From positions 1 to 64,000 of the forward strand of contig NZ_JAQCNO010000055.1 of assembly GCF_028274965.1 (NCBI RefSeq): 64,000 bases of DNA, in the 5' to 3' direction. The DNA comes from Natronomonas sp. (GTDB taxonomy: Archaea; Halobacteriota; Halobacteria; Halobacteriales; Haloarculaceae). Position numbers and translations under genes: made by a program. Positions within the stretch are counted from its first letter, which is position 1, and every line of letters begins with the position of its first letter. The notes below the pieces were generated by a model. The model saw nothing but the letters and a program-made list of their open reading frames with translations, was not told the origin of the DNA and made no database searches. Shown here in pieces: positions 18,061 through 27,629 of this stretch.

Positions 18061-21000
18061 TCACCCCCAGTGGCCGAGGACGTGTACGGCTCCGACGACG
18101 ACCGCGCCGCCGATCGCGTGCCGCGACCCGACCGGGATCGCGGCGAGGGCCCCGACGACCCCGCCGTCCTCCCTTTCGTCCTCGTCCTTGTCGTCGCCCT
18201 CGTCTTCGCTTTCGGACCCGTCTCCGGACGTCCCGTCGTCGGATCGGCCGTCGCCGTCCGACCGCTCGCCGTCGCGCTCGCCCGCCCCGTCGTTTTGCTC
18301 CCCGTTCGGTTCGGTGACCGTCAACACGCCGGTCGCCTCGTCGTCCCCCGTCGTGATCGCGTACTCGTACTCGCCGGGCTCGAGGCCGACGTCCCCGCCG
18401 AAGGCCACCGCGTCGGTCTCGCCGCCGTCGAGTTCGACGCGGTCGGTGCCCACCGTCCGGTTGTCGACGACGAGTTCGACCGACCGGTTTCCGGGTATGT
18501 ACCCCGCGTTCCTGACGGTCGCCCACGACGGGACCGCCGCGAGCGACCCCCCGGACGCGACCGTCACCGCCTCGGCGCGATCGACGACGCGGTACTCGAC
18601 GAGCGGTTCGTCCGCCCCGACGACGACGCCGTCCCGCGCGTCGAGGAGCCGCTGGTCGACGTAGAACTCGACCCTGAGGTCCTCGCCGGCGTCGAGCGCC
18701 GAGAGGTCATGCGTGAACTCGAATCCGCCGTCGGCCCCGATCTCGACGTCCTCGATCGTGGTCCGATCGCCGTCGGTCCGGTCTTCCGGCACCAACTGCA
18801 GGGACACCTCCGTTCCGGGCGCGAGGTTCGTCCGCCCCGAGACGGTCGCCGACGCCGCGCTCTTCAACACCGGTCGTCCCTGACTGTCGGCCGTCTCGTA
18901 CTCGACCGCCGGCTCCTCGACCGTCACGAGACGCGTCTCGCTCTCGTTGCCGGCCTCGGCGTCGGCGTACGGGAAGTGCGGTGCGGCGCCGTTCGGGTCG
19001 ACGGCGCCGTGATCGACGCGTCCGAACCAGTCCGTCTCCCCCGTCGCGTCGTACCCGAACCGGAAGCGGTAGGTCTCGCCGGCCTCGATCTCGCCGTCGA
19101 ACGCCCCCGTCCCCCGCGTGTCGAACACGAGGTAGTACCGCTCGATCGACCGCCGATCGCCCTCGCTCGCCATCGGCTCGTGGAGCAGGTACACATCGCC
19201 GTCCGTCGCGCCGCCGAGATCGAGCGCCGTCGCCCGCTCGTTCATCCCGGGAGCGGTCTGTTCGGCCTCGAGTGCGACCCCGTCGGGAAAGGCGAGCAGC
19301 GTCGACAGCGCCGCCGGATCGAACCCAGCCCCGTCCGGCGTCAGCCGGTCGCCGAGCCACGAGACGAGCCCGCTGATGCCGCTCGCCTCGATCTCGAAGA
19401 CGACGCGATCGCCCTTCGCGACGGTCCGGCGCTGCGTCAACAGCCCCTCGAGTTCGCCGAGGTCGTCCTCGCCGTCGAACTCGCTCGCGCTCCCGGCCGG
19501 GGCGACGTAGGTGGTCACGTTCCCGAACCCCTCGGTGTCCTCGACGAGCACGTTCGACCGGGCGAGGGGCCGCTCGAAGTCGGGGATCCCGTCGTCGCGG
19601 ACGACGACGGACCCCGACGCGCCCGCCACGAGACGGAGCCGCGTCGGCTGTAAGGGCCGCGGGAGGTCGGTGATGCCGATCTCCGAGCGGAACGACGAGA
19701 GGTCGTCGGCCGATCCCTCGAAGGTGACGCCGTCGAAGCCCTCGTGGTCCGGCTCCTGGAGGTAGCTCGTCACCTCGGCCCCCTCGGATTCGTACACCTC
19801 ATCGGATGGGACGTTCGTCCCCAGGAGGCGCGTGTTGATCCGGATCGTCGCCCCGCCCTCGACGTGGAGGACGTCGAAGTAGTTCGTCAGCGCCCCCTCG
19901 CCGGTCGCCCGGTCACCGCCGATCATGACGTACGCCTCGTCGGTGTCCTGGAGGCTCACGTCGACTACGACGACGTCGCCGGCCGCCGTCCGAAAGAGGT
20001 CGCTGCCGAAGCTCGCGTCGACCTCGCGCTCCTCGACCGACACCGTGCTGTTGGCCGCCGCGCCCGTATCGGTCGCCTCGAACTCGAAGTCGTACGTGGC
20101 CGCCAACACCGGCTCGAACGTCATCGGCACCGACTCGCCCGCCTCGACGTCCCGGATCACGATCCGGTCACCGTCGGCGCGCTCGACCGTCCCGCTCGTC
20201 TCGCCCTCGAAGACGTCGAACAGCTCCTCGCCGTCGAGCGCCGACGAGGTGACGTTCACGTCGAACGCCGTCGACCGAAGCGGCGAGTCGAGCCGCACGC
20301 TCGTCGCCGCGCCCTCGCCGGTGCTGTCGACCGTCCCGTCGGCCTGCGTCGCCGAGAGCTCCTGGGTCCGCACCTGAAAGGCGTTCTCGGCGGTCGGGAC
20401 GATGTCGCTCCCGTCGTAGACGAGGTACCATCCCGGCCCGACCGGCCCCTCGCCGGTCTCGATCGTCGCCGTCGTCCCGCTCGGTGACACCGATTTGACC
20501 GGACCGCCGAGCGTCCCCTCCTCGGGGTCGAACTCGTAAAGCGTGTAGCCCGTCCCCGCCTCGAGGTTCCCGACGGTCACGGCCTGATTGTGGTAGACGA
20601 ACTCCGTGTCGGGCGGGAACCGCTCGTCGCCGTCGACGGAGTACGAGAGCCGCTTTATGCTCACCGCGGCGCTCTTTTGATCCGATCCGTCGGCGTCCTC
20701 GACGGCGGCGTCGATCGCGTAGTCCGTCCCGTCGAAGGACGACTCGAGGGGGTGTTCGAGCGTGAGCGTCACGTTCGCTTCGAGATCGATCGTCGATCGA
20801 CCGGTGTCGTTGACGTCGAACGTCACCGCCGTCCCGTCCGTTTCGACGTCGCCTTCGAGTGCGACGCCGCTCGTTCGGACCTCGACGTCGGGGTCCCCGA
20901 CGAGGGCGTCGTCCGGCCACCCCGACGGCGAGACGGTTACCGTCGCCGGGCCGTCGCCGGTTTCTATCCCGGAGGCCTCGATCTCGACGACGTGCTCGGC

Positions 21001-21186
21001 CTCGAGTCCGATCCACGACTCGTTGTCCGCGACGGTCACCTCCTCGACCGTCGGCTCGGCGGCGCTCGGGGCGGCGAAAAGCGCCGCCCCGCCGAGCACG
21101 CAGAGCAGAACGATCCCGACCCGGAGGCTCCGTGACGCCGGGCTCGGAGCGCTCCGTCGTCGGCCGAACGGGGTAGCGGGGATCAT
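18061..21186 (-). CDS. Large secreted surface protein (BGTF/S-layer-related)
   Basis: A 1041-residue exported protein. It has an N-terminal signal (RVGIVLLCVLGGAALFAAPSAA), then a very Asp/Glu/Thr-rich chain of beta-sandwich-like modules. Segments such as VTVGNLEAGTGYTLYEFD and GPGWYLVYDGSDIVPT resemble the BGTF and related modules of haloarchaeal S-layer glycoproteins. Several N-x-S/T sequons are present. The C-terminus is an acidic low-complexity stretch (GDGSESEDEGDDKDEDE) and a final hydrophobic segment (IGGAVVVGAVHVLGHWG) without a PGF motif, so it is probably anchored by a plain C-terminal helix. Function: cell envelope; details unknown. Confidence 0.7.
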   Translation of the reverse strand: MIPATPFGRRRSAPSPASRSLRVGIVLLCVLGGAALFAAPSAAEPTVEEVTVADNESWIGLEAEHVVEIEASGIETGDGPATVTVSPSGWPDDALVGDPDVEVRTSGVALEGDVETDGTAVTFDVNDTGRSTIDLEANVTLTLEHPLESSFDGTDYAIDAAVEDADGSDQKSAAVSIKRLSYSVDGDERFPPDTEFVYHNQAVTVGNLEAGTGYTLYEFDPEEGTLGGPVKSVSPSGTTATIETGEGPVGPGWYLVYDGSDIVPTAENAFQVRTQELSATQADGTVDSTGEGAATSVRLDSPLRSTAFDVNVTSSALDGEELFDVFEGETSGTVERADGDRIVIRDVEAGESVPMTFEPVLAATYDFEFEATDTGAAANSTVSVEEREVDASFGSDLFRTAAGDVVVVDVSLQDTDEAYVMIGGDRATGEGALTNYFDVLHVEGGATIRINTRLLGTNVPSDEVYESEGAEVTSYLQEPDHEGFDGVTFEGSADDLSSFRSEIGITDLPRPLQPTRLRLVAGASGSVVVRDDGIPDFERPLARSNVLVEDTEGFGNVTTYVAPAGSASEFDGEDDLGELEGLLTQRRTVAKGDRVVFEIEASGISGLVSWLGDRLTPDGAGFDPAALSTLLAFPDGVALEAEQTAPGMNERATALDLGGATDGDVYLLHEPMASEGDRRSIERYYLVFDTRGTGAFDGEIEAGETYRFRFGYDATGETDWFGRVDHGAVDPNGAAPHFPYADAEAGNESETRLVTVEEPAVEYETADSQGRPVLKSAASATVSGRTNLAPGTEVSLQLVPEDRTDGDRTTIEDVEIGADGGFEFTHDLSALDAGEDLRVEFYVDQRLLDARDGVVVGADEPLVEYRVVDRAEAVTVASGGSLAAVPSWATVRNAGYIPGNRSVELVVDNRTVGTDRVELDGGETDAVAFGGDVGLEPGEYEYAITTGDDEATGVLTVTEPNGEQNDGAGERDGERSDGDGRSDDGTSGDGSESEDEGDDKDEDEREDGGVVGALAAIPVGSRHAIGGAVVVGAVHVLGHWG

Positions 21187-21308
21187 CGGTAGACGGCTGC
21201 CTACGGGGGGTACTCGCCGTCTCGGTATCAACCACCGGCGCGGTTCAGTTTCCGATACTGAGCCGGAACGAACGTTCATGTGCTCCGACGGCGTACCACG
21301 GAGCGATC

Positions 21309-21689
21309 ATGCCGTCGTGTCGGAACTGTGGGACGGAGATCGGGGACTCGTACAACTTCTGCCCGACGTGTGCGACCCCACAGACCGACGAGGCCACCCA
21401 ACGCCTCGAGGAGTTCGTTGACGAACGGGCGCGACAACGGCGCGGCTCGGCCGGCGGCGACGTCCGCGATCGGGTCCAGTACGCGCTCGGATACGTCGCC
21501 GTCGTCGCCGGATTGGCGACGCTGACCGCCGGATCGGGGCTGTTTTTTGTGCTAGCCGGGCTCGTCTTGCTCCCGCCGGTCCGGGCGGCCGCCGAGTCGC
21601 GTCTCGGTCGCACGCTCGGCGACAGGCCGACGGCCGCCGCCGCCGGCGCGCTGACTGTCGTCGGCGCGGCCACGTTCGTCTTCGTCTGA
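21309..21689 (+). CDS. Zinc-ribbon membrane protein
   Basis: A 126-residue protein. N-terminal zinc ribbon CRNCGTEIGDSYNFCPTCATPQ (CxxC x10 CxxC), a charged helical linker, then two hydrophobic segments (YVAVVAGLATLTAGSGLFFVLAG and AAAAGALTVVGAATFVFV). This layout (zinc finger in the cytoplasm, helices in the membrane) is frequent in haloarchaea and the role is not known. It is 122 nt from the divergently transcribed surface-protein gene. Confidence 0.75.
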   Translation: MPSCRNCGTEIGDSYNFCPTCATPQTDEATQRLEEFVDERARQRRGSAGGDVRDRVQYALGYVAVVAGLATLTAGSGLFFVLAGLVLLPPVRAAAESRLGRTLGDRPTAAAAGALTVVGAATFVFV

Positions 21690-21762
21690 GGCCGCCGGTC
21701 GCGCCGTCGCTTTGCGCCCGGTCGGCCTCTAAACTTATTCGGGTGGGCGGCCAGGGACCCGT

Positions 21763-22431
21763 ATGGAACTCATCGACATCGGGCTGGTGCTCGCCGGGCT
21801 GGCGCTCGTGTTTTTCGGAGCCGCGCTGTCCGTGTACGCGACCGCGCTGTTGGGTCTCGTCATCGGCGCCGCCGGGGGCTACGTCGTCGCTCCGCAGCTT
21901 CTCACCGCGTTCGGCGTCGGGGGGACGATCGGCCTCGCGGCCGCCGTCCTCGTCGGGGGCGCCCTCGGGGCCGCCCTCGCGTACGTCGCCCTCTCGTTTG
22001 CGACCGCGATCCCGGCGTTCGTCGTCGGCGCCTACATCGGGCTGTCCGTCATCACGCCCGTCTTCACCGAGGGCGGGCTGATCCGCTATCTCGTGATGGT
22101 CTCGGCCGGGATCGTCGGCGCGCTGTTGGGGGTCACCCTGACGAAGTTCGCGCTGATGTTCATCACCGCGTTCATCGGCTCGGCGCTCGCCTCCGGGTCC
22201 GTGGCAATGGCCGATCTCACCGCCGCACGCGATGGCTTTTCGCCCGACCCCATCCTGTTCGACCCGCTCGGTACCGCCCCGGTCCTCGGCGTCGACGTCC
22301 CGCTTTTCGGGCTCCTGTTCGCCCTCGGCGTGCTCTCGCAGATCGGGCTGTTCAAACTCGGGTGGGTCGCGCGCTTGGCGACGGTGCTTCCGGGCATCGG
22401 ACGGGTGTTCGGCGGCGACGAGAAGGCCTGA
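21763..22431 (+). CDS. Multi-pass membrane protein (DUF4203-like)
   Basis: A 222-residue protein with about seven hydrophobic helices, rich in Gly and Ala (GLAAAVLVGGALGAALAYV, LIRYLVMVSAGIVGALLGVTL). The glycine-packed helices recall the DUF4203/TMEM198-type fold. There are no charged transport residues or motifs that I can tie to a substrate. GGTGTCGGC-type promoter elements are not obvious; a TATA-like AACTTATTC is at 21733-21741, about 26 nt before the ATG. Confidence 0.6.
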   Translation: MELIDIGLVLAGLALVFFGAALSVYATALLGLVIGAAGGYVVAPQLLTAFGVGGTIGLAAAVLVGGALGAALAYVALSFATAIPAFVVGAYIGLSVITPVFTEGGLIRYLVMVSAGIVGALLGVTLTKFALMFITAFIGSALASGSVAMADLTAARDGFSPDPILFDPLGTAPVLGVDVPLFGLLFALGVLSQIGLFKLGWVARLATVLPGIGRVFGGDEKA

Positions 22432-22472
22432 ACGACCGCTTTCCCCTCCCCTCCGGCCGCGCCGGCCCCGGC

Positions 22473-23303
22473 TTACCCCCGCGGCCGGGTGACGAACACA
22501 TCCGAGTCGGTCCCGACCCGGAGGTCGATCCGCCCCTCGAGGACGTTGAGCACGCTCGATAGCTGCGGTCGGGGCGCCATGTAGATGTGTGCGATCGCGC
22601 TGACCTCCCGCAGCCGCGAGGAGAGCATGTCGACGAACTCGTACGACGTCCGGAGGTCCGAGGCGTCGACGATGTCGTACAGCACGTCTATCCCGACCGA
22701 CACCCGCTGTCCCGGAGCGCGGTGTGCGTCGATGACCCGGGAGACGGTCTCGCCGAGCCCCCTCGGGCCCAGGCGCCGGTCGAGTTCGACGAGTTCGACC
22801 GGCGCGTCGGAGAGGTCGATGTCGAACGATCCCGCCAGCGGGCGGCGCTGCGTCGTGACGACCACCGTCCGGTCCGGCCACCCGCCCAACCGCCGGTGGA
22901 ACAGCCGGAGGCGCTCTTTGGGGCTTTTCGTGACGACGATCGCGAGGTCGCTCCCGGAGACGAAATGCACCCTCGCGTCGTCGGCGGCGTTGCTCTCCGG
23001 CGGCACGCTGAACAGCACGTTCCCGTTCCGGCCGATCTCGTCGGCGATGTGCGCGCCGGCCTCTATCTCGCCGACGGCGTGCTCCCGCAGGTGACGCTCG
23101 AACGCGTCGACGACCGCCCCCTCGTCGTGGGCCGTCCCGCTGGTGTCGCAGTACGGACACGCCCACTGCCGGCGGAAATCCGCCTTCCGCACGCGCCCGG
23201 CGTGGTGCTCGAAGAGGTGCGCTCCGGCCGCCCGCGCCAGCCGCGCTCGGCCGTCGGACCACGACGTAAACCCGCAGTGACGACAGCTCCATCTACGTAC
23301 CAT
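22473..23303 (-). CDS. Zinc-finger protein with degenerate RecA/KaiC-like domain (DUF7504-like)
   Basis: A 276-residue protein. N-terminal zinc-finger knuckles CRHCG (8-12) and CPYCDTSGTAH with following histidines (HLREH). The C-terminal ~180 residues look like the haloarchaeal DUF7504 type of KaiC/RecA-like fold (VTKSPKERLRLFHRRLGG; RVSVGIDVLYDIVDASDLRTS; EFVDMLSSRLREVSAIAHIY). No Walker A lysine is visible, so it is probably not an ATPase. Such proteins often sit near signalling genes. TTTAAATA is ~45 nt upstream. The function is unknown. Confidence 0.55.
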   Translation of the reverse strand: MVRRWSCRHCGFTSWSDGRARLARAAGAHLFEHHAGRVRKADFRRQWACPYCDTSGTAHDEGAVVDAFERHLREHAVGEIEAGAHIADEIGRNGNVLFSVPPESNAADDARVHFVSGSDLAIVVTKSPKERLRLFHRRLGGWPDRTVVVTTQRRPLAGSFDIDLSDAPVELVELDRRLGPRGLGETVSRVIDAHRAPGQRVSVGIDVLYDIVDASDLRTSYEFVDMLSSRLREVSAIAHIYMAPRPQLSSVLNVLEGRIDLRVGTDSDVFVTRPRG

Positions 23304-23551
23304 ACCGGTTCTGACACGCCCCTGTCCGTGCGTTCGGCGGCGCGTATTTAATAGCCCTCACCGTATCGCCGCTCGAGTCCCGCGAGGGGTCCGCGCCGCG
23401 GTTCAGCGAGCGATACGACTCGTGGCTTGAAGTACGGGACGGCCGATCTACGTCGTGTGAAGGGGGGCGAACCCGCACTCGGGGCGAGCGATCACCAACG
23501 AGCGTCGGCGAAACGCCGCGCCGAGCGCGCTCGGACGGCGGAGCGTGCGAC

Positions 23552-24868
23552 ATGAGCCCGGGCGAGACGGACGCCGAGACCTGGCTGGACCGACTCGAGG
23601 ACGCGGAGTACTCCGACTCCGAGGGCGAGATCCACCCCTCGGTCCTCGATCCGCCGATCGACGCTGCGGACATCCCGGACCTCCGCCGCCTGCTCCGTCA
23701 CGGCGGAAGCGAGACGGTCAAACGCCGCGCGGCCGAGGCGCTCGGCGCGCTGGCTCACACCGCCGCCGCCTACGACACGGCGGCCGTCACCGACGAACTG
23801 ACGCGGGCCGTGCTGGCAAACGCCTCGGCGGGCGTCCGGGCCGAGGCGATCGCCTCGCTGTCGGCCCACGGCGACGAGCACGTCGACCGCCTGGTGGAGC
23901 TGATCGCGGCCGCCGTCGGACGCACCGACGGGACCGGACCCGCGGAGTTTTTTACCCGATGGCTCTCCGCGGAGTTCCCCGAGTTTCGGATGGTCGCCGC
24001 GACCGCCCTCGGAGACCTCACCGCCGACCGCGCGATCGACCGGCTCGAGGACGCGTTCCGGGACCCCGATCCGCGGGTCCGGACCCGCGCGATCGAGGCG
24101 TACGCCCGGTTCGGCGACCGCGCCGACGCCGGCGCGATCGAGCCGATGCTGGACGCCGCCGACTCGGCGGTCCGCCTGGCGGCGGCGAGCGCGCTGGCGA
24201 CGATCGGCACCGAACCGGCCCTCGAGGCGCTGTTGTCGGTCACGACGGCCGACGACGACCGGCTCCGCCGGATCGCGGTCGGGGAACTTTACCGCCTCGA
24301 CTCCCGGCGGGCCGCGGCCGCCCTCGCCGAGGCGGTCCGCGGTCGCTCCGCCACCGTCCGGCGGCGTGCGGTCGTCTCGCTCGTTCGGCTGTACGCGAAC
24401 GGCGAGTCGGTCCGCCCCCGGACGGCGAGGGACCTCCTCCTCGAGGGGTCCGAACCGTCGGCCCTCGCGGCGGTGGCCGAGACGCTGTCTTCGGCCCTCG
24501 AAGACGCCGATGGCCCCGCGAGCGCCCCGACGGTCCAAAGAGAGATCGTCTGGCTCCTCGGCGAGACCGCCGACGCCGCCCCCTCCCCGTCGCCGGAGGT
24601 CCGGTGTCGCCTCGTCGACGCGCTCGCAACGCCGAGTCCCGCCGGCGACATCGCGGCCGCGTACCTCCGGCGCTTCGAGGGCGAGACGCTGGAGGCGGAA
24701 CTCCGATCGATGAGCCGGAACCGCGACGCCCCGGCGGCGGCCAGAGAGCGGGCGGAGGCGGTGTTAGAGCGGATCAAGCGCGCGACCGCGACGGCGACCG
24801 AGGAGCGGTCCGTCGAGTACACCTACGTCAGGCGGCCGAGCGACTACACCGACGAACACGGCGACTGA
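23552..24868 (+). CDS. HEAT-repeat protein
   Basis: A 438-residue all-helical protein made of HEAT/PBS-lyase-type repeats of ~31 residues, for example LRRLLRHGGSETVKRRAAEA, TRAVLANASAGVRAEAIASL, LEDAFRDPDPRVRTRAIEAY, IEPMLDAADSAVRLAAASAL. The repeats run from about residue 45 to 420. A scaffold for protein contacts is likely, as such proteins carry no enzyme motif. The ATG at 23552 is preceded by a ~250-nt spacer. Confidence 0.85.
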   Translation: MSPGETDAETWLDRLEDAEYSDSEGEIHPSVLDPPIDAADIPDLRRLLRHGGSETVKRRAAEALGALAHTAAAYDTAAVTDELTRAVLANASAGVRAEAIASLSAHGDEHVDRLVELIAAAVGRTDGTGPAEFFTRWLSAEFPEFRMVAATALGDLTADRAIDRLEDAFRDPDPRVRTRAIEAYARFGDRADAGAIEPMLDAADSAVRLAAASALATIGTEPALEALLSVTTADDDRLRRIAVGELYRLDSRRAAAALAEAVRGRSATVRRRAVVSLVRLYANGESVRPRTARDLLLEGSEPSALAAVAETLSSALEDADGPASAPTVQREIVWLLGETADAAPSPSPEVRCRLVDALATPSPAGDIAAAYLRRFEGETLEAELRSMSRNRDAPAAARERAEAVLERIKRATATATEERSVEYTYVRRPSDYTDEHGD

Positions 24869-24926
24869 CACAGAGCGCCGGTCCCGTTGCGGTGGATACT
24901 TTTCTCTCGGTCCCGCCCGTACTCGT

Positions 24927-26012
24927 ATGTACGACTTCGTCGTCGTCGGGGCCGGTCCGTCGGGGTCGCGCTTCGCCCGGTCGGCCGCCGAGGCGGGGCA
25001 CGACGTGCTCGTCCTCGAGTCGGGCGAGATCGGCCGACCCCTCGCCTGTTCGGGCCACGTCAGCCTCGACGTCTGGGCGTTCGTCCCGGACGCGGCCCGC
25101 CCGCGGCTCCGGCAAAACGAGATCTACGGCGCGCGGTTTCACCCCGGTGGGGCCGACAGCCACGCCTACCCGTTCTACAAGGACGCGCCCGTCTCGAACG
25201 TCATCGACCGCGTCGGCCTCGATCGGACCCTCGCCGAGTGCGCCCGCGAGGCGGGGGCGACGGTCGCGACGGGCCACACGGTGACGAACGTCACGGAGCG
25301 CGCCGACCGCGTCGAGGTCGACGCCGAGACCCCGGAAGGCTCCGAGCGCTTTAGCTGTCGCGTCGTCTGCGGCGCCGACGGCCCCCGATCGAAGGTCCGG
25401 AGCCAACTCGGGCTCCCGGAACCCGACGAGTTGCTCCACGGCGTGCTCGGGTTCGCCTCCGGGGCGGACCACGACGACTTCGTCGATGTCCACCTCACGG
25501 TGCCGGGGTTTTTCGCCTGGCGGATCCCCCGGGGCGAGGCGGGCGTCGAGTACGGCCTCGCCGTGGAGCCGGGCGAGGACGCCGCCGACCGCTTCGACGC
25601 GTTCGTCGAGGCCTACGACGTCGACATCGAACGCCGGTGTTCGGGGGCGATCCCCATCGGGCCGCCCGACCGGACCGTCGGCTCGCGGAGCTTCCTCGTC
25701 GGCGACGCCGCCGGCCAGACGAAACCGTTCACCGGCGGCGGCATCCTCTACGGCATGCGGGCGGCCGACGTCGCCGCCGACGCGATCGACCCGACGCGCC
25801 CGGAGACGGTCGAGGCGTACGAGCGCGCCTGGCGGTCGGAACTCGCCCGCGATCAGCGCCTCGGGGCGGTGATCCGCGCCGGCTACTCGCTTCCGGCCGC
25901 GGTCCAGCGCGCCGGCATGCGGCTGTTCTCCGGCGAGATCGGCGTCCACATGGACCGCCCGACGTCGCTGTTTTCGATCGATCAGCTCCGGGCGATGCTG
26001 TCGTGGAAGTGA
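24927..26012 (+). CDS. Geranylgeranyl reductase family FAD enzyme
   Basis: A 361-residue flavoprotein. FAD-binding VVVGAGPSGSRFARSAAEAG at 5-24, the conserved CSGHVS segment (about residues 37-42), RKVRS-like NAD/FAD contact in CGADGPRSKVRSQLG, and LVGDAAGQTKPFTGGGILYG (FAD ribityl region). The family saturates geranylgeranyl chains of archaeal lipids or menaquinone. Haloarchaea have several paralogues, so the exact substrate is not fixed. TATA-like ATACTTTT is ~30 nt upstream. Confidence 0.85.
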   Translation: MYDFVVVGAGPSGSRFARSAAEAGHDVLVLESGEIGRPLACSGHVSLDVWAFVPDAARPRLRQNEIYGARFHPGGADSHAYPFYKDAPVSNVIDRVGLDRTLAECAREAGATVATGHTVTNVTERADRVEVDAETPEGSERFSCRVVCGADGPRSKVRSQLGLPEPDELLHGVLGFASGADHDDFVDVHLTVPGFFAWRIPRGEAGVEYGLAVEPGEDAADRFDAFVEAYDVDIERRCSGAIPIGPPDRTVGSRSFLVGDAAGQTKPFTGGGILYGMRAADVAADAIDPTRPETVEAYERAWRSELARDQRLGAVIRAGYSLPAAVQRAGMRLFSGEIGVHMDRPTSLFSIDQLRAMLSWK

Positions 26013-26045
26013 TACAATGATACCGCGTCGCCGCCTACGCCCGGT

Positions 26046-26603
26046 ATGACGGCGCACACCGACGGACCCTTCCGGGTCCTCCCGGGCAGACGCGACGGCG
26101 AGTCGCTTTTGATCGACGTCGCCTCGGCCGACCCGGTGTACGTCCCCCGTTCGTCGCTGCCGGACGTCTCGGTCGGCAACCGGATCGACGGCGACCTCGA
26201 GTGGACCGGCGACGAGCCGACCCTGGAGGCGGCGACCGTCCAGACGGCGACGCGCTTTCGGTTCCGCCGGACCGCCGAACCGATCTTCGAGGCCGCGAGC
26301 ACGTGCTTCGAGACCGCGCGGGCCACCGGCGACGCGATGAACTCCCGGGTGACGTACGACACGGACCGCAACCCGAACGGGATCGTCTACACCTTCGCCG
26401 ACCAGTCCGGGACCCGCGATCTCTTCTCGGAGTTCGAGGACGGCACCAAGCCGCTCGAGCCGCTCGTGGCCCGCGCCGCCGAGAACGCCGATCCGCCCTT
26501 TTCGGTGTGGATCCTCGACCCCGACGAGCCCTTCGTCGCCGTTTACATCGTGCTCGACCCCGGCGGCGTCCTCGATCGGACGATGCGGGACACCTACGGC
26601 TGA
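26046..26603 (+). CDS. Haloarchaeal conserved protein (DUF6663-like)
   Basis: A 185-residue soluble protein I associate with DUF6663. It starts with a beta-rich segment (FRVLPGRRDGESLLIDVA, then DPVYVPRSS). The second half has an alpha-beta part (NSRVTYDTDRNPNGIVYTFA, then DPPFSVWILDPDEPFVAVYI). No known enzyme motif. It follows the reductase by 33 nt on the same strand and may be co-transcribed. It overlaps the convergent esterase gene by 10 bases. Confidence 0.6.
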   Translation: MTAHTDGPFRVLPGRRDGESLLIDVASADPVYVPRSSLPDVSVGNRIDGDLEWTGDEPTLEAATVQTATRFRFRRTAEPIFEAASTCFETARATGDAMNSRVTYDTDRNPNGIVYTFADQSGTRDLFSEFEDGTKPLEPLVARAAENADPPFSVWILDPDEPFVAVYIVLDPGGVLDRTMRDTYG

Positions 26604-27547
26604 TCGTCCCCGAGCGCGCCCCGCAGTTCCCCGGCTACGTCCTCGATGGCCCGATCGGCCCCGTCGAGGTGCTCGTAGAGGTTCAAAAACGCGTGGATCT
26701 GCGACTCGTAGCGCAACTCGGTCGTCGCCACGCCGGCCTTCTTGAGGCGTTCGGCGTAGGCTTGCCCCTCGTCTCTGAGCGGATCGAACCCCGCCGTCAC
26801 GACCGTCGCCGGCGGCAGCCCGGAGAGGTCCTTCGCGCGATACGGGAACGCGTAGTGGTTGCCGACGTCGGCCGGATCGACGTACTGCTCGAGGTACCAC
26901 TCGACGCTGTCCATCTCGAGGAAGTACCCCTCGCCGTTCTCCTCGTAGGAGTCGAAGTACCTGACCGACGGGTTGTTGACCGAGGGGTACAAAAGCAGCT
27001 GGTGGGCGAGATCCGGCCCCGTCCGGTCCCGGGCGGCCAGCGAGACCGCGGCCGCGAGGTTCCCGCCGGCGCTGTCGCCGCCGACCGCGACCCGATCGGG
27101 GTCGCCGCCGAGGTCGGCAGCGTGCTCGGCGGCCCACTCGGTGACGGCATAACAGTCCTCGAAGCCCGTCGGGAAGGGGTGTTCGGGCGCGCGGCGGTAC
27201 TCCACGGAGACGACGACGCACTCGGCGCCGCTCGTCAGCCGCCGGCAGAGCCCGTCGTAGGACTCGACGGAGCCCCGGACCCACCCGCCGCCGTGGAAGA
27301 AGACGAGCACCGGGACCGACCCCGCCCCGCTCGGCGCGTAGATCCGGATCGGGATCGGCCCGTTCGGGCCCTGGATCTCGACGGCCGCCGTCTCGCCGAC
27401 CGGCTCGGGATCGGCGACGGCGAACAGCTCTTCGAGCAGCTGCCGGCCGGTCGCCACCGACAGCGTCGCGGACGGCGGCGTGATCCCCGATCCGAGCTCC
27501 TCGAGCAGCGCGGCCGCCTGAGCGTCGAGTTCGTCGTCAGATGGCAT
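26594..27547 (-). CDS. Alpha/beta hydrolase, HSL-type esterase
   Basis: A 317-residue enzyme of the hormone-sensitive-lipase (family IV) group. Oxyanion motif FFHGGGWVRG (about 86-95), nucleophile GGDSAGGNLAAAV with Ser at about 161, acid GFDPLRDEG, and base His in SQIHAFLNL. The N-terminal cap helix (DDELDAQAAALLEEL) is also typical. It hydrolyses short acyl esters; natural substrate unknown. Confidence 0.9.
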   Translation of the reverse strand: MPSDDELDAQAAALLEELGSGITPPSATLSVATGRQLLEELFAVADPEPVGETAAVEIQGPNGPIPIRIYAPSGAGSVPVLVFFHGGGWVRGSVESYDGLCRRLTSGAECVVVSVEYRRAPEHPFPTGFEDCYAVTEWAAEHAADLGGDPDRVAVGGDSAGGNLAAAVSLAARDRTGPDLAHQLLLYPSVNNPSVRYFDSYEENGEGYFLEMDSVEWYLEQYVDPADVGNHYAFPYRAKDLSGLPPATVVTAGFDPLRDEGQAYAERLKKAGVATTELRYESQIHAFLNLYEHLDGADRAIEDVAGELRGALGDDQP

Positions 27548-27629
27548 GCGTTCACGCAGAACCCGGTGGGCGATATATCCCTCGGTGGTCGCGGGCCGCG
27601 CTCGCCCCGCGCCCCCGCCGGCCGTCCGG

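Noticed and set aside
23304-23551. Possible RNA gene in the spacer before the HEAT gene
   Set aside because: No tRNA-type TTCGA loop, C/D boxes or stable long fold that I could defend; left as spacer.
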